Assembly (NCBI RefSeq): GCF_014842075.1
Contig: NZ_JACYVA010000001.1
Coordinates: 828,278-892,277, forward strand
DNA length: 64,000 nucleotides
DNA from: Sphingomonas sp. CFBP 13720
GTDB taxonomy: Bacteria > Pseudomonadota > Alphaproteobacteria > Sphingomonadales > Sphingomonadaceae
Direction: 5' to 3'
Shown: positions 46,677 through 56,211 of the stretch, one piece after another
Layout: each line of letters starts with the position of its first letter
Position numbering within the stretch: position 1 is the first letter of the stretch
The notes under the pieces: model-generated
What the model was told of the DNA's origin: nothing
What the model saw: only the letters and a program-made list of their open reading frames with translations
Database searches by the model: none
Translations under genes and position numbers: made by a program

Positions 46677-48328
46677 GATTGCTGTTGCCGCATCCGCTGC
46701 ACCGCCGCCAGATCGGCGGCCAGCGGATTGACGCCCCGGATGCGAAATCGCAGCCACAATGCGCCCAGCCACAGCAGGACGAAGCCCGACAGGATGGCCA
46801 CGCCCAGAAACACATCGTTATAGGCGAGGATATTCGCTTCCCGTGTCACCTGTTGCCCCAGCAGCCCCGCACCCGACGCCTGCCGCAGCACCGCATCGCC
46901 CTGTACGCGGGCATAGGCGCCGCCGAGTTGCTGGATGCGCTGCACCACCTGCGGGTCGGTGGCGGTCAGGCTCTGTACCAGTTCGAAGCCGTGATATTTC
47001 TCGCGCACGATCTGGAACGATCCGAGCAGCGCGGTGCCGGCCAGTCCACCCAGCGTCTGGGTGATGCCGAAGATCGCGGAGAAGCTGACGATGTGGTTCG
47101 GTCCGCGCGCCAGCGCGCGAAAGATGCCGATCATGACCATCGGACCGAGGAAATAAAGCGCGGCGAAGGCGATGATCCCCTGACTGACATACAGGCTGGA
47201 CGGACGCGTCAGGTTGGTCGAATCCGAATCGAGCCACGCGCCGATGCCGATCAGCGCGACGGCGATCAGGACCGGCTTGTACAAATCCTTCATGTCGAGC
47301 GTCATCAGGCTGACGATCAGCCCCGCCACCGACGCCAGCGTCATGACGAGGTTGAGCGTCACCAGCTGGTCGTTGCCCATGCCGACGACGGTCAGCAATC
47401 CGATCGTGCCATAGGTCTGTTCGGACAACAGGATACGCAGCGACGCGGCGACGACCGCGAACCGCACGATATTGCGCCCCAGCATCCATCGCGTGTTCAG
47501 CAGCGGATTGGCGCGGTTATGTTCGATCAGCAGCGCGACACCGATCAGCGGGATCGCGGCGGCGGTGGCGTATCCCAGCCACGGGGTCGACCACCACTGG
47601 ATGCGTCCCTGCACCAGCACCGCGCACAACAGCGCGACACCCGGCGCGAACAGCGCGAAGGTCAGGAAGTCGATCCGCTCGAACGCCTGCGTCCGTTCCG
47701 ACGGCGGCAGCCGCAACAGCGCGACCGACCCGAGGCACATCAGCGTCAGCCCCAGTTCGAACACGAACAGCGCCTCGATCCGGCCGTCCGCCAGCAGCAG
47801 CGGCGACAGCGTACGCGCCAGCGGCAGCGCGATCTGCGACGCGCCGAAACCGATGATCATGCCCGACAGCCGTGCGGCGGCGGGCAGCGCCTGCATGATG
47901 TACATGAAGCACAGCGTCGTCAGCGCACTGGCCACGATCCCCGCCGCGCCGCGCACCACCAACTGCACGCCATAGGAATGGACGAACAGTTGCAGCACGT
48001 TGAGGATCAGGAACGCGACGAGGAAGACGCGGGTAAAGCGCTGCAACCCGAATTGCTGGCGGAACTTGATGAGCAACATGCTCATGCACACGCTGGTCAT
48101 CGACGAAATCGCGGTCAGCCATCCGCCCTCGACCGGCGTCAGCCCCAGCGATCCCTGTATCTGTGGCAGGTTGGCGAGCAGCAGCGAATTGCTGAACCCC
48201 CCGGTCAGCCCCAACAGGATACCGATCATGAAATAGCCGACGCGCCGCCCGAACGGATGATCGGGCGTGGCGGCAGATCCGGGCAGGAACGGCCGCTCGT
48301 GCGGCTTGAATTGATAGGCCGTGGCGAT
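46673..48328 (-). CDS. DHA2-family MFS transporter, EmrB-like (apparent ATC start)
   Basis: Polytopic drug:H+ antiporter. From the internal ATG at 48229 it has 518 residues with about 14 helices (MIGILLGLTGGFSNSLLLAN onward). The frame upstream reads TAYQFKPHERPFLPGSAATP, then DHPFGRRVGYF, a cytoplasmic leader typical of EmrB-like proteins, and contains no ATG, GTG, TTG or CTG. The only plausible initiator is an ATC at 48326-48328 with GGAG 8 bases upstream. Alternatives: translation from 48229 without the leader, or a mutated start codon. Coupled to EmrA by ATGA. Confidence 0.9.
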   Translation of the reverse strand: MATAYQFKPHERPFLPGSAATPDHPFGRRVGYFMIGILLGLTGGFSNSLLLANLPQIQGSLGLTPVEGGWLTAISSMTSVCMSMLLIKFRQQFGLQRFTRVFLVAFLILNVLQLFVHSYGVQLVVRGAAGIVASALTTLCFMYIMQALPAAARLSGMIIGFGASQIALPLARTLSPLLLADGRIEALFVFELGLTLMCLGSVALLRLPPSERTQAFERIDFLTFALFAPGVALLCAVLVQGRIQWWSTPWLGYATAAAIPLIGVALLIEHNRANPLLNTRWMLGRNIVRFAVVAASLRILLSEQTYGTIGLLTVVGMGNDQLVTLNLVMTLASVAGLIVSLMTLDMKDLYKPVLIAVALIGIGAWLDSDSTNLTRPSSLYVSQGIIAFAALYFLGPMVMIGIFRALARGPNHIVSFSAIFGITQTLGGLAGTALLGSFQIVREKYHGFELVQSLTATDPQVVQRIQQLGGAYARVQGDAVLRQASGAGLLGQQVTREANILAYNDVFLGVAILSGFVLLWLGALWLRFRIRGVNPLAADLAAVQRMRQQQS

Positions 48329-48517
48329 GGCCCGGGCTCCACTGACGCTGTTGCAATGGCAACAATGCTTGCCGACGAACGATCGTTCCGAATACCATCC
48401 TGCCCGGTTGCCGTCTGGCTGGTCTTGGTATCGGACGAGAGTCCTTCCCGCCCAACGCTGCGGATTTGACCATCGGCCTGCGGAAGCCTAGCGCGACGCG
48501 ATGCACGGAACCCTGCC

Positions 48518-49228
48518 ATGACCGCGCCTTCGATCATCGTCGTGGAAGATGACCCCGCCCTGCGCACGCTGACCGCGCGCGCGTTGCAGGAAAACGGGTA
48601 TATCGTCCGCACCTGTTCCGCCGCGCCCGAAATGTGGCTGGCGCTCGACCAGGGACCGGTCGACCTGATCCTGCTCGACATCATGCTGCCGGGCACCAGC
48701 GGCATCGACCTGTGCCGCCAGATCCGCCAGACCAATCCGGTCCCGATCATCTTCATCAGTGCGAAGGGCAGCGAGGTCGACCGCGTCATCGGGCTGGAAC
48801 TGGGCGCGGACGATTACCTGCCCAAACCGTTCGGGACGCGCGAACTGATCGCGCGGGTCCGCGCGGTGTTGCGCCGGGGCGAACTGAACGCGCAAACGGC
48901 GCAGCGCGAACAGGGCATCTATCGCTTCGAAGGGTGGACCGCCAACCTGCCGCGGCGCGAACTGACGTCGCCGACCGGTGCATCGATCGACCTGACGGGA
49001 GCCGAATTCGACCTGCTGGTCGTATTGCTCGACCATGCGCAACGGGTGATCGCGCGCGAACGGCTGATCGAACTGTCGCGAACGCGGCTGGGCGATTCGT
49101 CGGATCGCAGCATCGACGTGCTCATCAGCCGGCTGCGGCGCAAGCTGTCGACAGCGGGCGGGACGCCGCCGATCGTGACCATCCGCGGCGTCGGATACAT
49201 GCTGAACGTGCCGGTCGACCGCCAGTGA
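48518..49228 (+). CDS. OmpR-family response regulator
   Basis: REC plus winged-helix regulator of 236 residues. Receiver acidic residues are E10/D11/D12, the phospho-acceptor is D54 (LILLDIMLPGTSG) and the conserved Lys K103 (DDYLPKPFG). The C-terminal OmpR-type helix-turn-helix ends RSIDVLISRLRRKL then TIRGVGYML. It is divergent from the EmrB-EmrA-NodT efflux operon and coupled to the kinase that follows, so it may control that efflux system. Confidence 0.93.
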   Translation: MTAPSIIVVEDDPALRTLTARALQENGYIVRTCSAAPEMWLALDQGPVDLILLDIMLPGTSGIDLCRQIRQTNPVPIIFISAKGSEVDRVIGLELGADDYLPKPFGTRELIARVRAVLRRGELNAQTAQREQGIYRFEGWTANLPRRELTSPTGASIDLTGAEFDLLVVLLDHAQRVIARERLIELSRTRLGDSSDRSIDVLISRLRRKLSTAGGTPPIVTIRGVGYMLNVPVDRQ

Positions 49229-50562
49229 ACCGACTTCCGTCGTTTCCGACCGGGTTGATCGGGCGGATCGTCGCGATCCTGTTGCTGACCATCGTCATCG
49301 AATTCGGCGTGTCGGTACTGCTGTACGAACGGGCCAGCGAATTTTCGGTGCGCGACGACGAAGCGCGGCGGCTGGCCGAACATCTGGTCATCGCGCGCCG
49401 CATCGTCGACGAACGGCCACGCGACGAACGGGCGGTAACGGCGGCCGAGCTGACCACCGATCGCTATGCCGTCCAATGGCGTCCCGCCCGGCCCGACCTG
49501 CCCCGGCGCGCGGCCGGTCTGCGTGAGATGGAACAGCAGGTGCTGGCGTGGGAGCCGTCGCTGGCGCGGTCCGACGTGCATCTGGCGCTGGCGTCGCCGG
49601 GACAGCGATCGGTGGTGCTCGGCATCTTGCGACTCGACGACGGCAGCTGGCTGTACTTCCGCACGCTGGAGCCGTTGCGCGCGTTCGACCTTGCGCTGGG
49701 GCGCATCCTGCTCGCGCTGATCCCCGCCATCGCGCTGATGGTCGCGGGCGGGCTGCTGATCCGGCGGACGCTGCGTCCGATGCGGCAACTGGCCGACGCG
49801 GTCGACCGGTTCGGTCCCGGCAGCGACCCCGCGCTGCCCCCGGTCGAGGAAGCGGGACCGGGCGAGGTGCGGCGGCTGGTGGTGGCGTTCAACGGGTTGC
49901 AGGCGCGCATCCATCGGCTGATCGACGAGCGCACCCGTGCGCTGGCCGCCGTCGGACACGATCTGCGCACCCCGCTGGCACGGTTGCGGCTGCGCACCGA
50001 CGCCATCGCCGATCGCGACGTGCGGACCAGCGTGCAGAACGATCTGGCCGAAATGGAGGCGATGGTGCTGTCGCTGCTGGCGTTCCTCGGCGGCGAGGGG
50101 GAGCCGGAACGCGCGACGCTGGTCGATCTGGCGGTGTTGTGCGCCAGCGTGATCGACGACGCGAACGACCATGGCCATAGCGCGACCTATACCGGCCCCG
50201 ATCATTTCGAGCGCGCGGTACGGCGATCCAGTTTCAAGCGCGCATTGGTCAACCTCGTCGAAAACGCGATCCATTATGGCGGGGGCGCAACGCTGACGCT
50301 GGCGATCGAGGACGGCGATACCGTCGTGCGGGTCGAGGACGACGGACCAGGCATTCCCGAGGAATCGCTGGCGCTGGTGCTCGAACCCTTCGTCCGGCTC
50401 GACAGCGCGCGCAAGCGCGACACGGTCGGCTTCGGACTGGGGCTGTCGATCGTCGCGCGCGCGGTGGAGGCGGAGGCCGGGCGGCTGGAACTGCGCAACC
50501 GCGCGGGCGGCGGGTTGTGCGCCGCCATCGTGCTGCCGGCACGGCTCGGCGCCCGGCAATAA
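49225..50562 (+). CDS. EnvZ-type sensor histidine kinase
   Basis: Membrane sensor kinase of 445 residues. First helix LIGRIVAILLLTIVIEFGVS, a periplasmic region of about 120 residues, then a second helix (ILLALIPAIALMVAGGLLI) and HAMP. The dimerization/phospho-acceptor His is H245 (AAVGHDLRTPLARL). ATPase motifs include NLVENAIHYGGG and FGLGLSIVARAVEAEAG. The start is the GTG at 49225, overlapping the regulator stop (GTGA), which gives one transcriptional unit with the OmpR-type regulator. The stimulus is unknown. Confidence 0.92.
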   Translation: MNRLPSFPTGLIGRIVAILLLTIVIEFGVSVLLYERASEFSVRDDEARRLAEHLVIARRIVDERPRDERAVTAAELTTDRYAVQWRPARPDLPRRAAGLREMEQQVLAWEPSLARSDVHLALASPGQRSVVLGILRLDDGSWLYFRTLEPLRAFDLALGRILLALIPAIALMVAGGLLIRRTLRPMRQLADAVDRFGPGSDPALPPVEEAGPGEVRRLVVAFNGLQARIHRLIDERTRALAAVGHDLRTPLARLRLRTDAIADRDVRTSVQNDLAEMEAMVLSLLAFLGGEGEPERATLVDLAVLCASVIDDANDHGHSATYTGPDHFERAVRRSSFKRALVNLVENAIHYGGGATLTLAIEDGDTVVRVEDDGPGIPEESLALVLEPFVRLDSARKRDTVGFGLGLSIVARAVEAEAGRLELRNRAGGGLCAAIVLPARLGARQ

Positions 50563-50659
50563 ATCGTTACACACCCGTCGAACGCAGCAAGGAACGGCCG
50601 GCTATATCCTGATCCATCAACGGCGCCCCGGCGTCGCCCCGAATGGCAGGAGCAGCAAC

Positions 50660-51361
50660 ATGAACGACGTAGTCGGACGCGTATTCGGTTTCGAAAAGAG
50701 CGTCTTCGCCAACGAAGCCGATCTTTATTCGAAGCTGGCTACCGACGGGCAAAGCCCGAAGGCGCTGATGATCTCGTGCTCCGATTCGCGCGTCGTGCCC
50801 GAACATATCGTGCAGGCACGCCCCGGCGACCTGTTCGTATGCCGCAACGCGGGCAACATCGTACCGCCGTTCACGCAGCAGAACGGTGGCACCACCTCCA
50901 CGGTCGAATATGCCGTCGCGGTGCTGGGCGTCACCGATATCATCATCTGCGGCCATTCGGGCTGCGGCGCGATGGGCGCGCTGATGAACCAGGATTCGCT
51001 GGACGGCCTGCCCAGCGTCAAGGCGTGGCTCCGCCACAGCCATGCCGCACATTCGGTGGTCAAGCACAGCTATCCCGACATGGAGGATACGGCCGCCATC
51101 CGTGCCGTCAGCCTTGAGAACGTGGTGGTCCAGATCGCGCATCTGCGCACGCATCCGGCCGTCGCGTCGCGCATCGCGAAGGGCGAACTGACGCTGCACG
51201 GCTGGTTCGTCGACATTCACGCCGGATCGATCCTCGCGCTGGACGGCAAAACCGGCCGGTTCGCGCCGATCCGTGAGAACAGCCCGTTGCCGGTCGCGCT
51301 GATGCCCGAACAGCGGCGCGCCGCCGATTTCGATTTCGTCGAGGCCGTCGCCGCCGAATAG
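50660..51361 (+). CDS. Beta-carbonic anhydrase (first copy)
   Basis: Zn enzyme converting CO2 and bicarbonate, 233 residues. The active-site pattern is complete: C40 with D42 and R44 (ISCSDSRVV), then H99 and C102 (IICGHSGCGAMGAL). Cytoplasmic. The C-terminal part (LTLHGWFVDIHAGSILALDG) is typical of bacterial beta-CAs. It precedes a SulP transporter by 139 bp, with a strong hairpin in between. Confidence 0.93.
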   Translation: MNDVVGRVFGFEKSVFANEADLYSKLATDGQSPKALMISCSDSRVVPEHIVQARPGDLFVCRNAGNIVPPFTQQNGGTTSTVEYAVAVLGVTDIIICGHSGCGAMGALMNQDSLDGLPSVKAWLRHSHAAHSVVKHSYPDMEDTAAIRAVSLENVVVQIAHLRTHPAVASRIAKGELTLHGWFVDIHAGSILALDGKTGRFAPIRENSPLPVALMPEQRRAADFDFVEAVAAE

Positions 51362-51422
51362 CCGTTCCCGCGCGCCGGCGGGGGCGACCTCCCCTCCCCC
51401 GTCTCCGTCTGCCGCGGGCACC

Positions 51423-51459
51423 GCGCCGGGCGCTCTTCCCCCCGAAGAGCGTCCGGCGC
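51423..51459. terminator. Strong hairpin between carbonic anhydrase and SulP transporter
   Basis: A 16-bp stem, GCGCCGGGCGCTCTTC (51423-51438) / GAAGAGCGTCCGGCGC (51444-51459), with one G-U pair and a 5-C loop, followed by ATCCCGTTTTC. It is the most stable-looking hairpin in the window. It could terminate the carbonic anhydrase transcript or attenuate reading into sulP. Which of these is uncertain. Confidence 0.65.
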
Positions 51460-51500
51460 ATCCCGTTTTCCCCGTTTCATCGGAAAGCAACCACACGCCC

Positions 51501-53078
51501 ATGACCAAACCATCGCTGATCGCCAACCTGCGGGCCGACATACCGGCCTCGATCGTGGTGGCGCTGGTCGCCCTGCCGCTGTGCCTCGGCGTCGCGCTGG
51601 CATCGGGTGCGCCGCTGTTCGCCGGGGTCATCGCCGGCATCGTCGGCGGAATCGTCGTCGGGTCGCTCAGCAAATCGCCCCTGTCGGTCAGCGGCCCCGC
51701 CGCCGGGCTGACCGTGATCGTGTTCGACGCGATCGCGAAGCTGCCCAGCTTCGAAGCGTTCCTGCTGGCGGTGATGCTGGCGGGGTTCCTGCAGGTCGCG
51801 CTGTCCTTTTCGCGATCGGGCGTGCTGGGCGAATTCGTGCCGTCGTCGGTCATCACCGGCATGCTGGCCGCGATCGGGCTGATCCTGATCCTGAAACAGG
51901 TGCCGCACGCGGTCGGCTATGACGGCGCACCCGAAGGCAGCTTCTCGTTCTGGCAGGAAGACGGCCGGAACACGTTCAACACCATCCTGCTGGTGTTGCA
52001 GAACCAGATCGTGTGGGGCGCCGCGATCATCGCCGCGATCAGCCTCGCCTTCCTGTTCTGGTGGGACAAGGCCAAGCCCAAGGACGGTCCGCTGCGCTTC
52101 GTGCCGGGTCCGCTGGTCGTCGTGTTCGGATCGGTGGCGATGAACGCGCTGTTCGGCATGTTCGCGCCGAACATCGAAGTCCAGTCGACGCATCTGGTCA
52201 GCGTGCCGATCGCCGACGGCATCGGCGGGTTCGTCAAGCTGTTCAGCCTTCCCGACTTCGGTCAGATCGGCAATGCCGCGGTGTGGACGACGGCACTGAC
52301 GCTGGCGATCGTCGCCAGCCTCGAATCGCTGCTGTCGGTCAAGGCGGTGGACGAGATCGATCCCAAGCGCCGCGTCACCGACAAGAACCATGAATTGCTG
52401 GCACAGGGCGGCGGCAACATCATTTCAGGGCTGATCGGCGGCCTGCCGGTCACGTCGGTGATCGTGCGTTCGTCGGCCAATGTCGACGCCAATGCCGCGT
52501 CGAAGGTGTCGACCATCCTGCACGGCACGTGGCTGTTGCTCAGCGTGCTGCTGATCCCGGCGCTGCTCAACCTGATCCCGCTGTCGGCGCTGGCCGCCGT
52601 GCTGATCGCGACGGGGTACAAGCTGACCAAGCCCGACCTGTTCCGCAAGCGGTGGAAACAGGGCTATACCCAGTTCGTGCCGTTCGTCGTCACGATCGCC
52701 GCCATCCTGTTTACCGATCTGCTGATCGGCATCGTCATCGGGCTGGTCGTCGGCTTCGTGTTCGTCATCGCGCGCAATTTCCGCCCGGCGGTGACGTTCG
52801 TGCAGGACGGCAACGATTGCATGGTCCGCGCCAAGCGCAACCTGTACTTCATCCACAAGGTGGAGTTGCAGAAGGAGCTGGACCGCGTGCCCGACGACAC
52901 CAACGTCGTGATCGATCTGTCGGCGACGACCTATGTCGACCTCGACAACATCGACATCATCAACGGCTTCATCAAGAACGCGGGCTATCGCGGCGTCAAC
53001 GTGGTCATTCGCGGAGACATCGGTGAAAAGACCGCGCCGCTGATCAAGGCACCGACCAAAGGGGTCGCATACGCATGA
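51501..53078 (+). CDS. SulP-family anion transporter with STAS domain
   Basis: A 525-residue transporter. N-terminal SulP helices start SIVVALVALPLCLGVALASG, and a conserved signature lies in VGSLSKSPLSVSGPAAGLTV. A C-terminal STAS domain (about residues 430-525) has VVIDLSATTYVDLDNIDIIN. SulP proteins carry sulfate, bicarbonate or other anions. Sitting between two beta-carbonic anhydrases, bicarbonate or CO2-linked transport (BicA/DAB-like) is likely, which is inference. Its stop overlaps the ATG of the second carbonic anhydrase. Confidence 0.92.
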   Translation: MTKPSLIANLRADIPASIVVALVALPLCLGVALASGAPLFAGVIAGIVGGIVVGSLSKSPLSVSGPAAGLTVIVFDAIAKLPSFEAFLLAVMLAGFLQVALSFSRSGVLGEFVPSSVITGMLAAIGLILILKQVPHAVGYDGAPEGSFSFWQEDGRNTFNTILLVLQNQIVWGAAIIAAISLAFLFWWDKAKPKDGPLRFVPGPLVVVFGSVAMNALFGMFAPNIEVQSTHLVSVPIADGIGGFVKLFSLPDFGQIGNAAVWTTALTLAIVASLESLLSVKAVDEIDPKRRVTDKNHELLAQGGGNIISGLIGGLPVTSVIVRSSANVDANAASKVSTILHGTWLLLSVLLIPALLNLIPLSALAAVLIATGYKLTKPDLFRKRWKQGYTQFVPFVVTIAAILFTDLLIGIVIGLVVGFVFVIARNFRPAVTFVQDGNDCMVRAKRNLYFIHKVELQKELDRVPDDTNVVIDLSATTYVDLDNIDIINGFIKNAGYRGVNVVIRGDIGEKTAPLIKAPTKGVAYA

Positions 53079-53710
53079 GGGACTATAAGCACCTCCTCCT
53101 CGCCAACAAGGCATGGGCCGCCGAGCGGCTGGAGGAAAGCGACGCCTATTTCTCGCGGCAGGTTTTGGGGCAGAAGCCCGAATTCCTGTGGATCGGATGT
53201 TCGGACAGCCGGGTCGCGCCCGATCAGCTGACGAATACCGAACCCGGCGGGATGTTCATCCATCGCAACATCGCCAATCTGGTCAATCCGAACGACCAGA
53301 ACCTGATGTCGGTCGTGCAGTTCGCCGTAGAAGTGCTGAAGGTCCGGCACATCATCGTCTGCGGTCATTATGCCTGTGGCGGGATCGACGCAGCGCTGGG
53401 CGGCGGGGTGCATGGCCATGTCCACGACTGGCTGGCGATCGCACGCGACGTGGTGAAGGCGCATGCCGACGAACTGGACGCCTTGCCGGAGGAACAGCGC
53501 GCCAACCGCTTGGTCGAACTGAACGTCCGCGATCAGCTGGTGCAGCTTGCCCGGACCGATGTGGTGCAGGCGGCGTTCGCGGCGGGCCATCCGCTCGAAC
53601 TCCATGGTTGGGTGTATGACCTGCGCGACGGGCTGCTCAAGCCGCTGATGGAAATCGACGCCGCCACACCGCTGGGCGACGTGCCGACGCCGGAGAAGGT
53701 GCTGCTGTAG
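53075..53710 (+). CDS. can: Beta-carbonic anhydrase (second copy)
   Basis: Beta-CA of 211 residues, with Zn-active-site residues C42, D44, R46 (IGCSDSRVA) and H98/C101 (VCGHYACGGI). It resembles the Can/YadF type more closely than the first copy (PGGMFIHRNIANLV, HGWVYDLRDGLLK). The ATG overlaps the SulP stop (ATGA), so the two are translationally coupled. The two copies differ enough not to be a recent duplication. Confidence 0.93.
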   Translation: MRDYKHLLLANKAWAAERLEESDAYFSRQVLGQKPEFLWIGCSDSRVAPDQLTNTEPGGMFIHRNIANLVNPNDQNLMSVVQFAVEVLKVRHIIVCGHYACGGIDAALGGGVHGHVHDWLAIARDVVKAHADELDALPEEQRANRLVELNVRDQLVQLARTDVVQAAFAAGHPLELHGWVYDLRDGLLKPLMEIDAATPLGDVPTPEKVLL

Positions 53711-53963
53711 CGGCCCGTATGCGTGGGAGCGCATTTCGCGGCACCGGCCCGTGCTCCCGCCCGACCGCGCGACGCGTGTACCGAGTGGGGAAGCGGGCTG
53801 GTGCCGCCCACGACTTGCTCGTTCGCGGGTGTTCCAACAGCCGCGAGCAGCGTCCCCCGGTCCGGGCGCACGGCAAAGGCCCACGCGAAATCTGACGATG
53901 GACGGAGATACCGGGGCGAACGCGCGTTGCGCTTCCTTCCTAATATCACCGGAGTATCGCCGT

Positions 53964-55094
53964 ATGAGCATCGCGTCCGCCCTCGGCCTGACGAAGAAGG
54001 TCCGCTACGCCGTCATCGGTGCCGGCGACATCACCCAGCGGGCGATGCTGCCCGGCATCAAGCATACCGGCAATTCCAAACTGGTCGCGATCGTGACCGG
54101 CGATCCCGAAAAGGCCAGGGCACTCGCCGAGTTGTACGGCGTCGACGCGACCTATTCGTACGACCGGTTCCACGAATTGCTGGCATCGGGCACGATCGAC
54201 GCGATTTACATCGGCACACCCAACTGGCGGCATGCCGAATTCGCCGTTCCGGCATTGGCGGCGGGCATTCACGTGCTGTGCGAAAAGCCGCTGGAGATAT
54301 CGAGCGAACAGGGTCGCGCGATCGAAGCGGCGCAGCGGGCGTCGTCGGCGAAGTTCATGACCGCCTATCGACTGCATTTCGAACCCGGCACGCTGTCGGC
54401 GATCGACCGGGTACGCGACGGGAAGCTGGGCGATCTGGTCACCTTCACCGCGTGTTTCAGCCAGTCGCTCGACCCCGACAACCATCGCGCCAAGCACGGT
54501 ATCGAGGCGGGTCCGCTGTTCGACATGGGGCCGTATCCGATCAACGCGATCCGGTATCTGTTCGGCGACGAGCCGGTCGCGGTCGAATCGGCGGTGGCGA
54601 CGCGGCAGGCGAAGGCTGGTCTGGGCGACATCGACGATACCGTCGCCGTCGTGCTGCGCATGCCGGGCGACCGGCTGGCCAGCTTCACGGTCAGCTATTA
54701 CGCCGGCAACGTCGATCACATGACGATCTGCGGCAGCAAGGGCAGCATCCATATCGACCCCGCCTTCGGCTATGGCGACACGATGCAGCAGACGATCACC
54801 ACCGGGACGGACAAGACCGTCGAACGCTTCAAGCCGACCGACCAGTTCGGCGGCGAGATGAAGTATTTTTCGGATTGCATCCTGAACGGCGAAGACCCCG
54901 AACCCGACGCGCAGGAGGGGCTGGCCGACCTTCGCGTCATCGAAGGGATCGTCGAGGCACTCCGCACCGGTCGGCGCGTCGACCTGCCGCCGTTCGATCG
55001 GGCTCGGCGGATCAACACCGCGACGCAGAAGCAGACGCTGTCCACAGTGACGCCGCCCGAAACGGTGAAGGCGAAAAGCCCGGCGGGGAACTGA
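53964..55094 (+). CDS. Gfo/Idh/MocA-family NAD(P)-dependent oxidoreductase
   Basis: A 376-residue dehydrogenase. An N-terminal dinucleotide-binding Rossmann fold (RYAVIGAGDITQRAML) is followed by the catalytic-domain signature (LCEKPLEIS), with the family's substrate-binding region further on (RLHFEPGTLSAIDRVRDGKL). GGAG lies 9 bases before the ATG at 53964; the frame is open upstream to 53751. Substrate is probably a sugar or polyol, unidentified. A GH43-like gene follows in the opposite direction. Confidence 0.92.
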   Translation: MSIASALGLTKKVRYAVIGAGDITQRAMLPGIKHTGNSKLVAIVTGDPEKARALAELYGVDATYSYDRFHELLASGTIDAIYIGTPNWRHAEFAVPALAAGIHVLCEKPLEISSEQGRAIEAAQRASSAKFMTAYRLHFEPGTLSAIDRVRDGKLGDLVTFTACFSQSLDPDNHRAKHGIEAGPLFDMGPYPINAIRYLFGDEPVAVESAVATRQAKAGLGDIDDTVAVVLRMPGDRLASFTVSYYAGNVDHMTICGSKGSIHIDPAFGYGDTMQQTITTGTDKTVERFKPTDQFGGEMKYFSDCILNGEDPEPDAQEGLADLRVIEGIVEALRTGRRVDLPPFDRARRINTATQKQTLSTVTPPETVKAKSPAGN

Positions 55095-55103
55095 CCGGCG
55101 GGA

Positions 55104-56084
55104 TCAGCGACCGGAGGTCGGGACTGGTCCCTGCGCCAGTCCCTCGGCCACCCGGCGCGGCACGCGGATCAACGAGCCGTGCCGCGCGCCCGTCGGCATC
55201 GACAGCCGGTCGCCGACGTCGCGCCACGTGCGGAAATCGCGCGTGGCGGCGGCACCCCAGCGGCCGTCGCGATAGACGTCCCAGTAGCAGATCGTTTCGC
55301 CGTCCACCTGCGCCGTCATCGGTCCTTCGACCCATGGCGGCGTGAACGGTGCCGACAGCATGCCGAACGGACCGGTAGGCGCCACCGCCGATGCGGTCTG
55401 GAGATATTTGCGTGGCGGCTGCACCGTTTCGTCCTTGACGATCAGGTGCAGGCTGCCGTCGGGGGCCGGTGCGAAGGTGCCGTCGATCACGCTGAACCCC
55501 GGATCGTACAGCACGGCCGGCGGGTCGAACGTCACGAAGTCGCGCGTCGTGACGTACCAGAGCCGGTGATTATAGCCTGATTCCGATGTGCCCGCCGTCT
55601 CGGCGAAACGACCGGCAACCGTACTGGACCAGAACAGGACGAACCGGCGGCGGCGGGCATCCCAGATCGCTTCGGGCGCCCAGCAATTGCGCGTTCCCGC
55701 CACGCCCGCCATGACCGGCAATGCGCGCTGCGGCGACCAGTGGCGCAGGTCATGGCTGGTCGCGTGACCGATCGTCACCCCCTCCCACGCCGTCGTCCAC
55801 AGCATATGCCACGGGGCGTCGCGTCCCTGCCCCCGGAACAGGAAGGGATCGCGCATCAGCCGCGACTCCCCGACCTGCGGTTGCAGGAAGCTGTGTCCAC
55901 CGGCCTGTTCGCGAAAGGTGAAGCCGTCGTCGCTAATCGCGAGTTTCAGCCCCGCCGCCTCGCCCTTGCCCGTACCGAAATACGCGAAGACGAGCGGATC
56001 GAGAGCGCGCGTCACCGCCAGCGCGCGCGGCGTCAGCAGCGGCAGGGTCAGGGCGGCGATCGCGGTGCGGCGGGTGAAGGTCAT
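55104..56084 (-). CDS. GH43-like exported beta-propeller protein
   Basis: A 326-residue exported protein. The signal peptide has a twin-arginine-like start (MTFTRRTAIAALTLPLL), ending about ALA. The mature domain shows five-bladed-propeller features: LMRDPFLFRGQGRDAPWHML, HATSHDLRHWSPQRALPVMA, NCWAPEAIWDARRRRFVLFW and DGTFAPAPDGSLHLIVKDE. Acidic residues in WAPEAIWD and RDPF could be catalytic, as in GH43/GH32 families. Substrate unknown. Divergent from the M1 peptidase gene. Confidence 0.82.
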   Translation of the reverse strand: MTFTRRTAIAALTLPLLTPRALAVTRALDPLVFAYFGTGKGEAAGLKLAISDDGFTFREQAGGHSFLQPQVGESRLMRDPFLFRGQGRDAPWHMLWTTAWEGVTIGHATSHDLRHWSPQRALPVMAGVAGTRNCWAPEAIWDARRRRFVLFWSSTVAGRFAETAGTSESGYNHRLWYVTTRDFVTFDPPAVLYDPGFSVIDGTFAPAPDGSLHLIVKDETVQPPRKYLQTASAVAPTGPFGMLSAPFTPPWVEGPMTAQVDGETICYWDVYRDGRWGAAATRDFRTWRDVGDRLSMPTGARHGSLIRVPRRVAEGLAQGPVPTSGR

Positions 56085-56211
56085 CGCGTGGTGATGGAAG
56101 CTGCGCGGCGGTACGGCAAGACGTCCGGCGATGGTCCTGCATCATCGCATCTGGTATCGTCGGCAACTATCGCGCATCATCGCGTCGTTCCGTTCCGAAA
56201 GGTCGCCCGCC

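Noticed and set aside
44125..46815. A single 896-codon frame that appears to fuse an adaptor-like region to the NodT channel
   Set aside because: The N-terminal half is the wrong frame of the EmrA gene. The real NodT gene starts with its own lipoprotein signal at 45540.
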